From Comamonas sp. lk (GTDB taxonomy: Bacteria > Pseudomonadota > Gammaproteobacteria > Burkholderiales > Burkholderiaceae_C), in assembly GCA_945865425.1 (NCBI GenBank), contig CAMBFN010000004.1:1-40519 (forward strand): a stretch of 40,519 nt of DNA, in the 5' to 3' direction. This document shows, piece after piece, positions 33,294 to 40,519 of this stretch. Below the pieces are notes generated by a model. That model saw nothing but the letters and a program-made list of their open reading frames with translations. It was not told where the DNA came from and ran no database searches. The translations under genes and the position numbers were made by a program. How positions within the stretch are numbered: position 1 is the stretch's first letter; the number at the start of each line of letters is the position of its first letter.

Positions 33294-33647
33294 TCAATAA
33301 CGCGCAATAGTGCTATCGACCTGTGCGGACCAAGCGTCGATACCGCCTTCGATGTTGACCACATGGCCAAAACCGTTGCTGGCCAGAAAGCGCGCCACTT
33401 GCATGCTGCGCACACCATGGTGGCAGAGGCAGGCAATGGCTTGGTCGGGGTCCAGTTCGGCCAGGCGCGCGGGTATGTCGGCCATAGGGATGGCGAGGAC
33501 GCGAAAATCAGCGCCCTGTGCCAACTGTGCCCAGCCCAGTTCATAGGGTTCGCGAACATCAAGCAAGACCGGCGCGTCCATAGGATGCGATTGCGCAACA
33601 GCCGCCAACCAAGCGGCGAAATCAGCGGGTCGAACCTGTGCAATCAT
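33294..33647 (-). CDS. single-domain rhodanese-like protein
   Basis: This 117-residue rhodanese fold protein begins near MIAQVRPADFAAW and has LLDVREPYELGW. The active-site loop is CHHGVRSMQVA with the catalytic cysteine, close to the C-x4-R form that carries persulfide sulfur, and VVNIEGGIDAW follows. It has no signal peptide, so it is cytoplasmic. It lies between an isoaspartate-methyltransferase-like gene (18 bases) and the TolC-like gene (72 bases), all on the minus strand. A role in sulfur transfer or cyanide/thiosulfate handling is possible; the link with efflux is unknown. Confidence 0.9.
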   Translation of the reverse strand: MIAQVRPADFAAWLAAVAQSHPMDAPVLLDVREPYELGWAQLAQGADFRVLAIPMADIPARLAELDPDQAIACLCHHGVRSMQVARFLASNGFGHVVNIEGGIDAWSAQVDSTIARY

Positions 33648-33665
33648 CGTTGGATAGGTGGTGCT

Positions 33666-34328
33666 TTAAAAGTGGAACTGCGAATGTTCGGCAAAACCAT
33701 GCAGACGCGGTGCATTGGCGTCCCAAGGCGTAGTGCTGCGCAGTGCGGTTTCGCTCACGCGGGTAATCAGCTGGGCCGACATGATGGGCTCGTCGCCCAC
33801 AATGGCTATCAGGCGGCCACCCACAGCCAGCAGGTCCAGCACATGTTGCGGCACCTGGGGCACCGAGCCGCTGAGCACGATGACGTCAAATTTGCCTAGG
33901 CCGATTAAGGCTTGGGATCCATCAGTAACCCGTACTTCGACATTGTTCAGACCCGCTTTTTGTAGCTTGGTGCCTGCGATGGCGGCCAGTTCAGGGATGC
34001 GCTCCAGGCTCAGTACGCTGTGTGCGCGGCGCCCCAGCAGCGCAGCCATATAGCCCGAGCCGGTGCCGATCTCTAGTGCTTTTTCATGGGGCTGCATTTG
34101 TAAGTCTTGCAGCATGCGTGCTTCCAATCGCGGTGCCAGCATGCACTGGCCGTGGCCCAGGGGCACTTCCAGGTCAGCAAAGGCCAGCGCCTGGTGTGCC
34201 AAGGGCACAAACTCTTCGCGCCGCACATCGGCCAGCAGGCTTAGAACGTCTGCATCGAGCACATTCCAGGGTCTGATTTGCTGCTCGATCATATTGAAGC
34301 GGGCTTGGGCGATGTTGGCAAGGTTCAT
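33666..34328 (-). CDS. protein-L-isoaspartate O-methyltransferase family protein
   Basis: This 220-residue protein has the PCMT fold: MIEQQIRPWNVLDADVL, GHGQCMLAPRLEARMLQDL, and motif I ALEIGTGSGYMAALL that binds S-adenosylmethionine. The usual PCMT substrate segment includes a Ser/Thr stretch before the GQTISQPY block; here the matching place reads GHGQCMLAP, so the substrate site is divergent. It may be a PCMT paralogue rather than the true repair enzyme. It is encoded 23 bases downstream of the RND pump gene in the same run. Confidence 0.85.
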   Translation of the reverse strand: MNLANIAQARFNMIEQQIRPWNVLDADVLSLLADVRREEFVPLAHQALAFADLEVPLGHGQCMLAPRLEARMLQDLQMQPHEKALEIGTGSGYMAALLGRRAHSVLSLERIPELAAIAGTKLQKAGLNNVEVRVTDGSQALIGLGKFDVIVLSGSVPQVPQHVLDLLAVGGRLIAIVGDEPIMSAQLITRVSETALRSTTPWDANAPRLHGFAEHSQFHF

Positions 34329-34351
34329 AACAATACTTTCGAGAGCGCAGC

Positions 34352-37300
34352 TCAGACGGACCCAATTTTACCGGCGGCTTGTGACGGCGCATCTAAGGCG
34401 GCGGCCGGCAGCCCGAATAGTCGGCGCATCCACTGACCCAGATCGTCCAAATAGCAATACACCACCGGGACGACCACTAAGGTAAGCAGGGACGAGGTAA
34501 TTACCCCACCGATCACCGCCTGGCCCATGGGCGCGCGCATTTCTGAGCCTTCGGAGAGCGCAAAGGCCAGCGGCACCATACCAAAAATCATCGCCAGCGT
34601 AGTCATCAAAATCGGGCGCAGGCGCACTTTAGCGGCCATCAGCAAGGCCGCATTACGGTCCAAGCCGGGCACCGCGCGTCCCTGGGCGTCCGTAGAGCCT
34701 TCACGCGCCCGGATGGCAAAGTCCACCAGCAAAATTGCGTTTTTGGTGACCAGGCCCATCAGCATGAGCACACCGATGACCGAGAACATGGACAGGGTGG
34801 AGCGAAAGGCCATCAGCGCCAGCACCACGCCGATCAGGGTCAGCGGCAAGGCCGTCATCAGCGCCAGCGGTTGCAAAAAGCTTTTGAACTGGCTGGCGAG
34901 AATCATGTAAATGAACACAATGCCTAGCGCCAGCGCCGACACGGCGTAGCCAAAGGAGTCGGCCATGTCTTTGGTCGATCCGCTGAACTGTGTGCTGTAG
35001 CCTGGCGGCATGCTAATGCCGTCCATCACTTTCTTGATGTCCTTGGAAACTTCTCCGGCCGAGCGGCCGCTGACATTAGCGTTGATCGACACCTCGCGTA
35101 GCAAGTCACGCCGATTGATTTGGTTGGATGTCCGTGTCTCCACCAGTTTGGCGACCTGGTTCAAGCGCACGATGCGCCCCGATCCGTCGGCATTGCTGCC
35201 CATCGCCAGGGGCATGCGTTCCAGGTCGGTGGCGCTGTCGCGCGCAGCCGGGTTGAGTCGCACATTGACATCATAGGTTTGGTCGTCACTTGCGCGCCAG
35301 TTGCCCACGGTTTGCCCGGCTACCAAGGTGCGCAGGCTGTTGCCGATCTGGGCCAGGGAGAGGCCCAAGTCGGAGGCCGCGTCGCGGTTGACTTCTAATT
35401 CCAGCGTGGGCTTGTTGGGCTTCATGCTGGAGTCCAGATCTACCAAGCCGGGAATCTCGCGCAGTTTGGGCAAGGCGCTTTGGGCGATGCGTTCTAAAGT
35501 CTGGATGTCGCTGCCCAGCAGCGAAAAGGTGATTTGTTTGCTACCGCCCACCGAATCGAATAAGCCGATATGGGTGACGGTAATGCCCGGCACATGGGCC
35601 AGGCGTTCGCGCAAAATAGTAGATATTTCTTCGATACCGCGTTTGCGCGCTTTGCGGTCCAGCAAGCGGATGTAAATGCTGGCGTACATCTTGCCCTGCG
35701 CGTTGCCGGTATTGATGGTGGTCAGCGTGTAGCGCACTTCTGGAAATTCGCGCACGATGGCTTCGACCTGCTTAGCGCGCGCCTCGGTCACTTCCAAGGA
35801 GGAGCCTACCGGGGTGTGAAAGTTGACCGTGGTTTCTGAAAAATCTGACTTCGGTACAAACTCGGTACCCAGCAGCGGTACCATGAGTAGGCTGGCGATA
35901 AAAATGCCAATGGCCAGCAAGACGGTAGCCAGTTTGTGGCCCAGCGCCCAGCGCAAAATGCGTTGGTACACATCCACCAGGTAGTTCGTACCCCGGTCAA
36001 ACCAGCCGGTGACACGGCCTATGGTTTTGTCGTACCAGTTAGCGGGCCCGCTGTGTTTCCCATGGCTTTGGACACTAGGGTCGTGCCAGACGCTGGAAAG
36101 CATAGGGTCCAGCGTGAAACTCACAAACATGGATATCAGCACCGCCACCACAATCGTCAGGCCAAATTCGTGAAAAAACTTGCCGATGATGCCGGCCATA
36201 AAACCAATGGGTAAGAATACGGCCACGATAGACAAGGTGGTGGCCAGCACCGCCAGCCCGATTTCTTGCGTGCCGTCCATAGCGGCTTGAAACGGCGTTT
36301 TGCCCATTTGAATATGGCGCACAATGTTTTCGCGCACCACGATGGCATCGTCAATCAGCAAACCTACGCACAGGCTAAGCGCCATCATGCTGATCATATT
36401 GATGGTAAAGCCCAGCATGTACATGAACAAAAACGTACCTATTAGGGCAATCGGTAGCGTGAGGCCGGTGATGATGGTAGAGCGCCAGGAGTTAAGAAAC
36501 AAAAACACAATCAATACGGTGAGCACCGCGCCTTCGATCAGCGTGCGATTGACGTTATCCACGGACACACGGATCTGGCGCGACCCATCGGTAATCGTTT
36601 CCAGCCGGATGCCCGGCGGCAATTGTTTGCGCACTTCGACCAGCGTTTTTTCCAGACCGTCAACGACGCCAATCGTGTTCTCGTCTTGCGATTTTTGTAC
36701 CGACAGCAGCAAGGTGCGCTGCCCGTTGTACAGGGCCAAGTTTTCCACTTCCTGCGCGCCATCTTTGAGTTGTGCAATTTGGCTGACCCGCACCGGCGCC
36801 CCATTTTTGCGGGCGACGATGATGTTGCCAAAGTCCTCAGGCCTTGGCACGCGGCCCGAGACCTGAATCACCCGCTCCTGCTCCAAGGATCGGATGCTGC
36901 CCAGGGGCAGGTCTTGGTTCTCATTGCGCACGGCCGAGACGACCTGGTCGGGCGTAATGCCCAGCGACTCCATGGCCTGCGGATTGAGGTAAATATTGAT
37001 CTCGCGTTTGGTGCCGCCCACTACGCTGGCCGATCCCACGCCGGGCACATTTTCCAGGCGCTTTTTAAACACCTGCTCAGCCCAGTTGGTCAACTCCACG
37101 GCGCTGAGCGCGGGGCCTTTGGCATCGGGTAAGACCGCTACCGACCAGACCGCCTTGGCCGATGGGTCAAAGCGCAGAACCCGTGGCTCTTTCACTTCGG
37201 TTCGCAACAAGGGTTTGACGGATGCAACTTTCTCGCGTACGTCGTCGGCCGCTTTGCGACCGTCCATGGTCAGGTCAAAGCTGATGATGACCACCGATTG

Positions 37301-37561
37301 GCCTTCGTAGCTGCGAGAGGTCAGTGAGCTAATGCCTGCAATCGAGTTGACCGCCTCTTCTAACTTCTTGGAAACTTCGCTCTCCACAATCTCGGGTGCA
37401 GCGCCCGGGTAGTCGGTAATTACCACCACCGTAGGGAAGTCGATGGCGGGAAACTGATCGACCTTGAGCCTATTCATGGAAAACAGGCCTAACACCACCA
37501 GCGCGACCATCATCATGGTGGCCAACACCGGGTTGTTCAGACTGACGCGGGTAAACCACAT
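34352..37561 (-). CDS. RND (HAE1) efflux pump inner-membrane transporter
   Basis: This 1069-residue proton-driven pump of the AcrB/MexB/MdtB type has 12 membrane spans in two halves and large periplasmic loops. It begins [19 protein letters not shown]. The paired aspartates of TM4 are present in [19 protein letters not shown], and [14 protein letters not shown] is the matching TM10 region. Length is normal. It exports hydrophobic or amphipathic drugs, solvents or other compounds; the substrate is not known. It lies three bases after the fusion-protein gene, and the TetR gene heads the set. Confidence 0.96.
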   Translation of the reverse strand: MWFTRVSLNNPVLATMMMVALVVLGLFSMNRLKVDQFPAIDFPTVVVITDYPGAAPEIVESEVSKKLEEAVNSIAGISSLTSRSYEGQSVVIISFDLTMDGRKAADDVREKVASVKPLLRTEVKEPRVLRFDPSAKAVWSVAVLPDAKGPALSAVELTNWAEQVFKKRLENVPGVGSASVVGGTKREINIYLNPQAMESLGITPDQVVSAVRNENQDLPLGSIRSLEQERVIQVSGRVPRPEDFGNIIVARKNGAPVRVSQIAQLKDGAQEVENLALYNGQRTLLLSVQKSQDENTIGVVDGLEKTLVEVRKQLPPGIRLETITDGSRQIRVSVDNVNRTLIEGAVLTVLIVFLFLNSWRSTIITGLTLPIALIGTFLFMYMLGFTINMISMMALSLCVGLLIDDAIVVRENIVRHIQMGKTPFQAAMDGTQEIGLAVLATTLSIVAVFLPIGFMAGIIGKFFHEFGLTIVVAVLISMFVSFTLDPMLSSVWHDPSVQSHGKHSGPANWYDKTIGRVTGWFDRGTNYLVDVYQRILRWALGHKLATVLLAIGIFIASLLMVPLLGTEFVPKSDFSETTVNFHTPVGSSLEVTEARAKQVEAIVREFPEVRYTLTTINTGNAQGKMYASIYIRLLDRKARKRGIEEISTILRERLAHVPGITVTHIGLFDSVGGSKQITFSLLGSDIQTLERIAQSALPKLREIPGLVDLDSSMKPNKPTLELEVNRDAASDLGLSLAQIGNSLRTLVAGQTVGNWRASDDQTYDVNVRLNPAARDSATDLERMPLAMGSNADGSGRIVRLNQVAKLVETRTSNQINRRDLLREVSINANVSGRSAGEVSKDIKKVMDGISMPPGYSTQFSGSTKDMADSFGYAVSALALGIVFIYMILASQFKSFLQPLALMTALPLTLIGVVLALMAFRSTLSMFSVIGVLMLMGLVTKNAILLVDFAIRAREGSTDAQGRAVPGLDRNAALLMAAKVRLRPILMTTLAMIFGMVPLAFALSEGSEMRAPMGQAVIGGVITSSLLTLVVVPVVYCYLDDLGQWMRRLFGLPAAALDAPSQAAGKIGSV

Positions 37562-37564
37562 AAA

Positions 37565-38722
37565 TTATTTGCCCGCTTCGTTCACGGTGACTGGCGTGCC
37601 TGCTAGCAAAGCGCCCACGCTGCCCAGCAGCGCGCGCGTGCCCGGCGCTAAGCCGACCACTTCGACCATGGTTTGCCCCTGGTAGTCACCGATAAAGCCG
37701 GTTACCACCGTTTGATGCTCCACTTTGCCGTCCACGATGGTTTGGGCATAGGTCAACGGTTTGTCTGTCCGTACCGCACTTAAGGGAAGCGCCGGACCGA
37801 TGCGGCTGCCGGTGGACAAACGGCCTTGCACGAACAGCCCTTGGCGCAGTTGTGCATGGGGTGAAAGCGTCAGGTACACCACCACCGCGCGGCTGCCCGC
37901 GGTCGCAATCGGGTTGACCCGAGCCACCCTGGCGGCCACGCTGTCAATGCTGCCGTCGATGCTGACCTGCGCCACTTGCCCAAGCCGGACCCGGGCCGCC
38001 TCTTCGGCGCTCAGGCTGGCTTCCATTTCTAATTGCGCCAGGTCCACTATCTCCACCACACGCGCATCAACGGCAACCCGCTCCCCGTTTTGCGCCAGGC
38101 GTTGGGATACCTGGCCGGTAATGGGCGCGCGCATGACCGCGTCGTCTAAAGATTTTTGCAGCACGTCCACACCCGATTGCGCCGCTTGGTAAACGGCCTG
38201 GCCGGCCGCCAGGTTGGAGGCGGACATCTCCAGTGCAGTTTTGGAAATAAAGCCCTGGTCCACTAGCGAGCGGTTGTTGTCATAGTTGCGCTGCGCAATA
38301 TCGACCTGCGCCTTGGCCGATTGGGCTTGTTGCTGTGCCTGGCGCAGGCGCGCCTGGTATTCGGTGCTGTCCACGCGCGCAATCACCTGCCCGGCTTTTA
38401 CATAGTCGCCCTCGCGTACCAGCAGATCCTGCAATTCACCGGCTACGCGGGCCTTTACAAAAGCCGAATTCACCGCTTTGACTGGCCCGGAGATTTGCAG
38501 CATCTGCACCAGTGCGATAGTTTGCACACTGACCAAGTCGCTGGCGGCCAGCGCCACCACGGGCAAAGGCTTGGCAACTGCACTGGCAGCCGATGCGGGC
38601 TTGGTCGCTGCGCCAGCGGCGGTGGCTGCACTCGTGCTGCTCTTCATACGTTGCCATTGAAACGCGCCGCCGCCTGCGGCAAGCGCCAGCACCAGAAATA
38701 TCCAGGGTAATTTCGATTTCAT
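37565..38722 (-). CDS. RND efflux membrane fusion (periplasmic adaptor) protein
   Basis: This 385-residue HlyD/AcrA-type adaptor has an N-terminal hydrophobic anchor (WIFLVLALAAGGGAF), an Ala-rich linker, then the lipoyl half-motif ARVAGELQDLLVREGDYVKAGQVIARVD, a helical hairpin and the second half VMRAPITGQVSQRLAQNGERV. It bridges the RND pump and the outer-membrane channel. No lipobox cysteine is evident, so it is probably anchored by the N-terminal span. Its ATG overlaps the TetR stop as ATGA, so the repressor and pump are made together. Confidence 0.95.
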   Translation of the reverse strand: MKSKLPWIFLVLALAAGGGAFQWQRMKSSTSAATAAGAATKPASAASAVAKPLPVVALAASDLVSVQTIALVQMLQISGPVKAVNSAFVKARVAGELQDLLVREGDYVKAGQVIARVDSTEYQARLRQAQQQAQSAKAQVDIAQRNYDNNRSLVDQGFISKTALEMSASNLAAGQAVYQAAQSGVDVLQKSLDDAVMRAPITGQVSQRLAQNGERVAVDARVVEIVDLAQLEMEASLSAEEAARVRLGQVAQVSIDGSIDSVAARVARVNPIATAGSRAVVVYLTLSPHAQLRQGLFVQGRLSTGSRIGPALPLSAVRTDKPLTYAQTIVDGKVEHQTVVTGFIGDYQGQTMVEVVGLAPGTRALLGSVGALLAGTPVTVNEAGK

Positions 38723-39417
38723 AAAGCTTTTTTATCAAGTACAGGGTGCGTTGGCTCGTGCAGTAACACCCCGCTAAGGTGGGTATCGATCAAAGCATCC
38801 AAATAGGCCAGCGGTTGCAAAGGGCTTATTTGCGAGGGGCTCAAGGCCGGCGCATGGCGCCACAAAGCCAAAAATAGAATAGACGAGAGCAGGGTCAAGG
38901 GGCCATAAATAGGGTCAATAGGCCGAAATTCGCCCCGCTGCACGCCGCGCCCGTGCACGCGCGCAATCAACTCGCGCGCCGGATCAATGACCTCTTCGCG
39001 GTAAAAAGCGGCTAATTCAGGAAATTGCTGCCCTTCGCTGAGCATGAGCTTGGCGATGCCGCTGCTTTGGCTGGCGTCTGCCTGCTGCCACCACGCATGC
39101 AAAAACGTGCGCATCAGTCGGTCGGTTGGGCCCTCAAAGGCGTCAATGGCGGCATGAAACTGCGACAACTGGCCCACAATCTTGTCCCGCACCACGGCTT
39201 TGAACAACTCTTCTTTGCTGCTGAAATATAGAAACAAAGTGCCTTTGGATACCCCAGCCATCCGGGCCACGTCTTCCACCTTGGTGGCGGCAAAGCCTTT
39301 CTCCACGAACAAGGCCAGCGCAGCCTGCAACAGTTCGCCGGGACGCGCCTCCTTACGACGCTCGCGCTTGACCGGCATGGGGCAGGTAGGTTGGAAGAAG
39401 TTTTTGATCAACTGCAT
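38719..39417 (-). CDS. TetR/AcrR family transcriptional regulator of the efflux operon
   Basis: This 232-residue regulator has the N-terminal TetR helix-turn-helix: LLQAALALFVEKGFAATKVEDV then ARMAGVSKGTLFLYFSSKEELF. The C-terminal half is the ligand-binding domain. ATG 39417 gives an extra 13 residues before the typical start; ATG 39378 (MPVKRERR) is a plausible alternative. It heads the efflux operon, so it should repress its own genes and be released by pump substrates. An 18-base palindrome lies five bases before the 39417 start. Confidence 0.92.
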   Translation of the reverse strand: MQLIKNFFQPTCPMPVKRERRKEARPGELLQAALALFVEKGFAATKVEDVARMAGVSKGTLFLYFSSKEELFKAVVRDKIVGQLSQFHAAIDAFEGPTDRLMRTFLHAWWQQADASQSSGIAKLMLSEGQQFPELAAFYREEVIDPARELIARVHGRGVQRGEFRPIDPIYGPLTLLSSILFLALWRHAPALSPSQISPLQPLAYLDALIDTHLSGVLLHEPTHPVLDKKAL

Positions 39418-39421
39418 TTTT

Positions 39422-39439
39422 ACTGACCAGGTGGTTAGT
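39422..39439. promoter_or_regulatory. candidate operator of the TetR-type efflux regulator
   Basis: ACTGACCAGGTGGTTAGT is a near-palindrome of the form ACT-n-ACCA-nn-TGGT-n-AGT. It lies just upstream of the regulator start, where TetR-family repressors commonly bind and control themselves. Binding is inferred from position and symmetry. Confidence 0.55.
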
Positions 39440-39582
39440 AGTGTAACGCCTGGCTGCGTACAGGCCCTTGTGCGCTCTTGCGCAGGCTTATTGCCCTAAG
39501 CCGGGCAATGCCGTTTGTCCCCGCGCGCCCTGGGCTACACCGTACGGACACGCAAGCGCCTTATGCTCGGGGTTTTGATTAT

Positions 39583-39596
39583 TCAGTCTTGACTGA
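39583..39596. promoter_or_regulatory. short palindrome before msrA
   Basis: TCAGTCTTGACTGA is a perfect inverted repeat of six bases around TT. It lies 13 bases before the msrA ATG and directly beside its ribosome-binding site GAGGAGA (39594-39600). It could be an operator or an RNA hairpin that limits translation. No function is established. Confidence 0.4.
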
Positions 39597-39609
39597 GGAG
39601 AAATAGCGC

Positions 39610-40152
39610 ATGGGCACAGCCGCACAAACCCTGGTACTGGGGGGAGGATGTTTTTGGTGCACCGAATCGGTGTTTTTGCAGGTGCGCGGGCTCACGCAGG
39701 TAGAGTCCGGTTACAGCAACGGGCATGCGCCCCAGCCCACTTACGAGATGGTCTGTACCGGTACCAGCGGCCACAACGAGGTGGTACGGCTGGAGTTTGA
39801 CCCGCAGCAAATCAGTTTGACCGAGGTACTGGAAATCTTTTTTCTGATCCACGATCCGACGACGCTTAACCGCCAGGGTAATGACGTAGGCACCCAGTAC
39901 CGCAGCGCTATTTACTGCACCACGTCCGAGCAATTACAAGCGGCCCAGACCCTGGTGCATGCTTTGGATGCGGCAGGCGACTTTGGCAAACCCATCGTCA
40001 CCGAGGTGCAGATGTTGTCCAACTACGCCCGCGCCGAGGAATACCACCAAAACTTTTTTGCCAAGAACCCCGGCCAGGGCTATTGCATGGCAGTGGCGGC
40101 GCCTAAAGTGGCCAAGTTCAAAAAGACGTTTGCGCGCCTAGCCAAGGCCTGA
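39610..40152 (+). CDS. msrA: peptide-methionine (S)-S-oxide reductase MsrA
   Basis: MsrA repairs S-methionine sulfoxide in proteins and free methionine after oxidative damage. The 180-residue protein has the active-site block GGGCFWCTE, with the nucleophile C14 and a second cysteine C17, and the family segments VESGYSNGHAPQPTYEMVCTG and GHNEVVRLEFDP. QYRSAIY and the NYARAEEYHQNFFAKNPGQGYC segment complete the fold and supply the resolving cysteine. ATG 39610 follows GAGGAGA. There is no MsrB domain and no signal peptide. Confidence 0.97.
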   Translation: MGTAAQTLVLGGGCFWCTESVFLQVRGLTQVESGYSNGHAPQPTYEMVCTGTSGHNEVVRLEFDPQQISLTEVLEIFFLIHDPTTLNRQGNDVGTQYRSAIYCTTSEQLQAAQTLVHALDAAGDFGKPIVTEVQMLSNYARAEEYHQNFFAKNPGQGYCMAVAAPKVAKFKKTFARLAKA

Positions 40153-40181
40153 CACTCCAATTTCCGGATGGCCTGATTTCT

Positions 40182-40519
40182 ATGATTGAAACGCAGCAAT
40201 TGCAATTTGCGTACGGTGCGGGTCAGCCTTTGGTATTCCCGGATGTGGCAGTGCCGCAAGGCGCCGTGGTTTTGCTCAGTGGTCTCTCGGGCAGCGGCAA
40301 ATCTACCTGGCTGGCATTGCTGGCAGCACTGGTCAAACCCCAGCATGGCGCGCTCACGGTGGCGGGGCAGGACTTGCGGGCTTTGTCCGGCCGCAGTGCC
40401 GATGCCTGGCGCGCGCGCAACATCGGATTTTTGCCGCAAAAGCTGTATTTGAGCGCCGCCTTGACGGTGCAGCACAACCTGGAATTGGCTTTTTGGGCGG
40501 CAGGCTTGCCGGTCGATAG
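40182..40519 (+). CDS. ABC transporter ATP-binding protein (LolD/MacB-like), cut by the window end
   Basis: This frame runs from ATG 40182 to the end of the window with no stop (112 codons visible). It begins MIETQQLQFAYGAGQPLVF and has Walker A SGLSGSGKSTWLALL near 36-50 and the Q-loop in NIGFLPQKLYLS. The short form and the FLPQ Q-loop suit the LolD/MacB/FtsE type of exporters and extractors, which usually have a permease gene next to them. The signature and Walker B motifs would lie beyond the window. It lies 29 bases after msrA. Confidence 0.85.
   Translation, partial: MIETQQLQFAYGAGQPLVFPDVAVPQGAVVLLSGLSGSGKSTWLALLAALVKPQHGALTVAGQDLRALSGRSADAWRARNIGFLPQKLYLSAALTVQHNLELAFWAAGLPVD

Overview
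The window looks like chromosome of a betaproteobacterium in the order Burkholderiales, most likely a Comamonadaceae-type genome. The evidence is moderately high GC, a Bug-family (TctC-like) binding protein, the gene sets tsaE-amiC and waaC-waaA, and a two-armed hut locus. No phage, integrase island, rRNA or CRISPR was found. Placement below family level is not supported.

Layout. A tRNA-Ser(UGA) with its terminator (60-174) is followed by a minus-strand group: an Adhesin_E-like secreted protein, a GMC oxidoreductase, a Tat-signal small subunit and a PhyH-type dioxygenase (181-3695). Divergent from these are a VanA-like Rieske oxygenase, a HisC-like aminotransferase and, after a 600-base repeat-filled gap, an FAD-linked D-2-hydroxyacid dehydrogenase (4036-8232). 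A Phd/PIN toxin-antitoxin pair lies at 8300-9051. The histidine-utilisation locus spans 9121-20415. Its minus arm is hutU, hutH and a polar amino-acid ABC transporter. Its plus arm is hutC, hutD, hutI, hutG and hutF, with start/stop overlaps throughout, giving the HutF/HutG (formylglutamate) version of the pathway. Housekeeping genes follow: amiC, tsaE, queG, an AEC transporter, a Bug protein, xerD, a DMT transporter, ogt, a phosphohexomutase, waaC and waaA. A minus-strand run at 31908-39417 encodes a complete tripartite RND efflux pump (TetR, fusion protein, RND pump, TolC-like protein) with an isoaspartate-methyltransferase-like protein and a rhodanese inserted before the outer-membrane gene. 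msrA and the start of a LolD/MacB-like ABC ATPase close the window.

Main observation. The promoter of the Rieske/aminotransferase genes carries a composite element matching the hutU promoter: GGCTCAGGGTTTTCCC, ten variable bases, then AAGTTGTATAGACAACTA. Both copies have the same spacing and the same orientation relative to the downstream gene, and a second copy of the palindrome sits 66 bases upstream, towards the PhyH gene. The hut locus encodes HutC, so this predicts that the oxygenase cassette is part of the HutC/urocanate regulon. I infer that the PhyH dioxygenase, Rieske oxygenase, HisC-like aminotransferase and perhaps the FAD dehydrogenase form an undescribed accessory branch feeding or processing imidazole compounds (for example N-methylated histidines, imidazolepyruvate or imidazolelactate). 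The substrate cannot be read from the sequence.

How the parts could work together. The ABC system would import histidine or a relative. HutH, HutU, HutI, HutF and HutG would convert histidine to glutamate, formate and ammonia. HutC would repress both this pathway and the oxygenase cassette until urocanate accumulates.
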